A stretch of DNA of 5,913 nt, from contig JAEVZT010000088.1 of NCBI GenBank assembly GCA_023392115.1, positions 1 to 5,913 on the forward strand. Direction: 5' to 3'. The notes beneath the pieces are model-generated. The model worked only from the letters and a program-made list of their open reading frames with translations, was not told where the DNA came from and did no database searches. Position numbers and translations under genes: made by a program. This document shows, piece after piece, positions 5,819-5,913 of this stretch. Within the stretch, counting starts at the first letter, position 1; each line of letters starts with the position of its first letter. The stretch comes from Chloroflexota bacterium. GTDB taxonomy: Bacteria > Chloroflexota > Anaerolineae > Aggregatilineales > Phototrophicaceae.

Positions 5819-5873
5819 ACCCCACCCCTAACCCCTCCCCGAATTCGGTTGAGGGCAGGACAGTTTTATTTTA
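5819..5873 (+). terminator. C-rich palindromic element, possible nrdJ terminator
   Basis: A C-rich run (5819-5840, with CCCCTAACCCC words) leads into a hairpin: CCCTC (5833-5837) pairs with GAGGG (5851-5855), enclosing the perfect palindrome CCGAATTCGG (5839-5848). A T-rich stretch TTTTATTTT (5864-5872) follows, but 8 bases after the stem, so it is not a textbook intrinsic terminator. The C-rich words resemble dispersed repeats common in Chloroflexota and some cyanobacteria, so it may be a repeat that also ends transcription. Confidence 0.35.
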
Positions 5874-5913
5874 ATAAGTCCGAGTGTTGAGACGCGCCGC
5901 CCGACGCTCAAAG

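Noticed and set aside
5887..5911. Short inverted repeat TTGAG/CTCAA around a GC-rich core at the window end
   Set aside because: Only 5 bp pair. It may be a decayed copy of a GAGACGCG-type dispersed repeat, but it is too short and too near the edge to call.

Overview
The window looks like a chromosomal segment of a GC-rich bacterium, probably a member of the Chloroflexota (Anaerolineae-like). The basis is an ftsZ next to a large adenosylcobalamin-dependent (class II) ribonucleotide reductase, together with AGTGCTGAG-type and CCCCTAACCCC-type dispersed repeats right after stop codons. That taxonomic call is inference from style, not proof.

Layout. Bases 3-467 hold the 3' end of ftsZ (C-terminal subdomain, Gln/Pro-rich linker, membrane-tether recruitment peptide). 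Bases 468-910 are a long intergenic region: two hairpin-forming repeats directly after the ftsZ stop, a candidate promoter near 651-680, and a set of mutually compatible stems (741-856) that could form a multibranched leader RNA ahead of the next gene. Bases 911-5773 (or from an upstream in-frame ATG at 893) are one continuous reading frame for the B12-dependent ribonucleotide reductase NrdJ. Bases 5774-5913 contain a purine-rich tract, a second copy of the repeat seen after ftsZ, a C-rich palindromic element and no recognisable gene.

The central feature is that nrdJ is interrupted in frame by two complete inteins (400 and 365 aa). Each has splicing motifs and a two-motif LAGLIDADG homing endonuclease. 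Intein 1 lies immediately before the redox-active Cys of NCYVIP. Intein 2 lies immediately before the thiyl-radical Cys of NPCGEQ. Two of the three catalytic cysteines are therefore also the +1 splicing nucleophiles, so the reductase (about 855-861 aa after splicing) cannot be active until both inteins have left. If this is the only reductase in the genome, which cannot be seen here, dNTP supply would depend on splicing.

The two inteins look different in age: intein 1 is visibly poorer in GC than its host gene and carries Ser instead of the usual penultimate His, while intein 2 matches the host composition and has canonical motifs. FtsZ (division ring) and NrdJ (dNTP supply) act in linked cell-cycle processes, but 425-443 bp of repeats and a candidate promoter separate them, so co-transcription is not evident.
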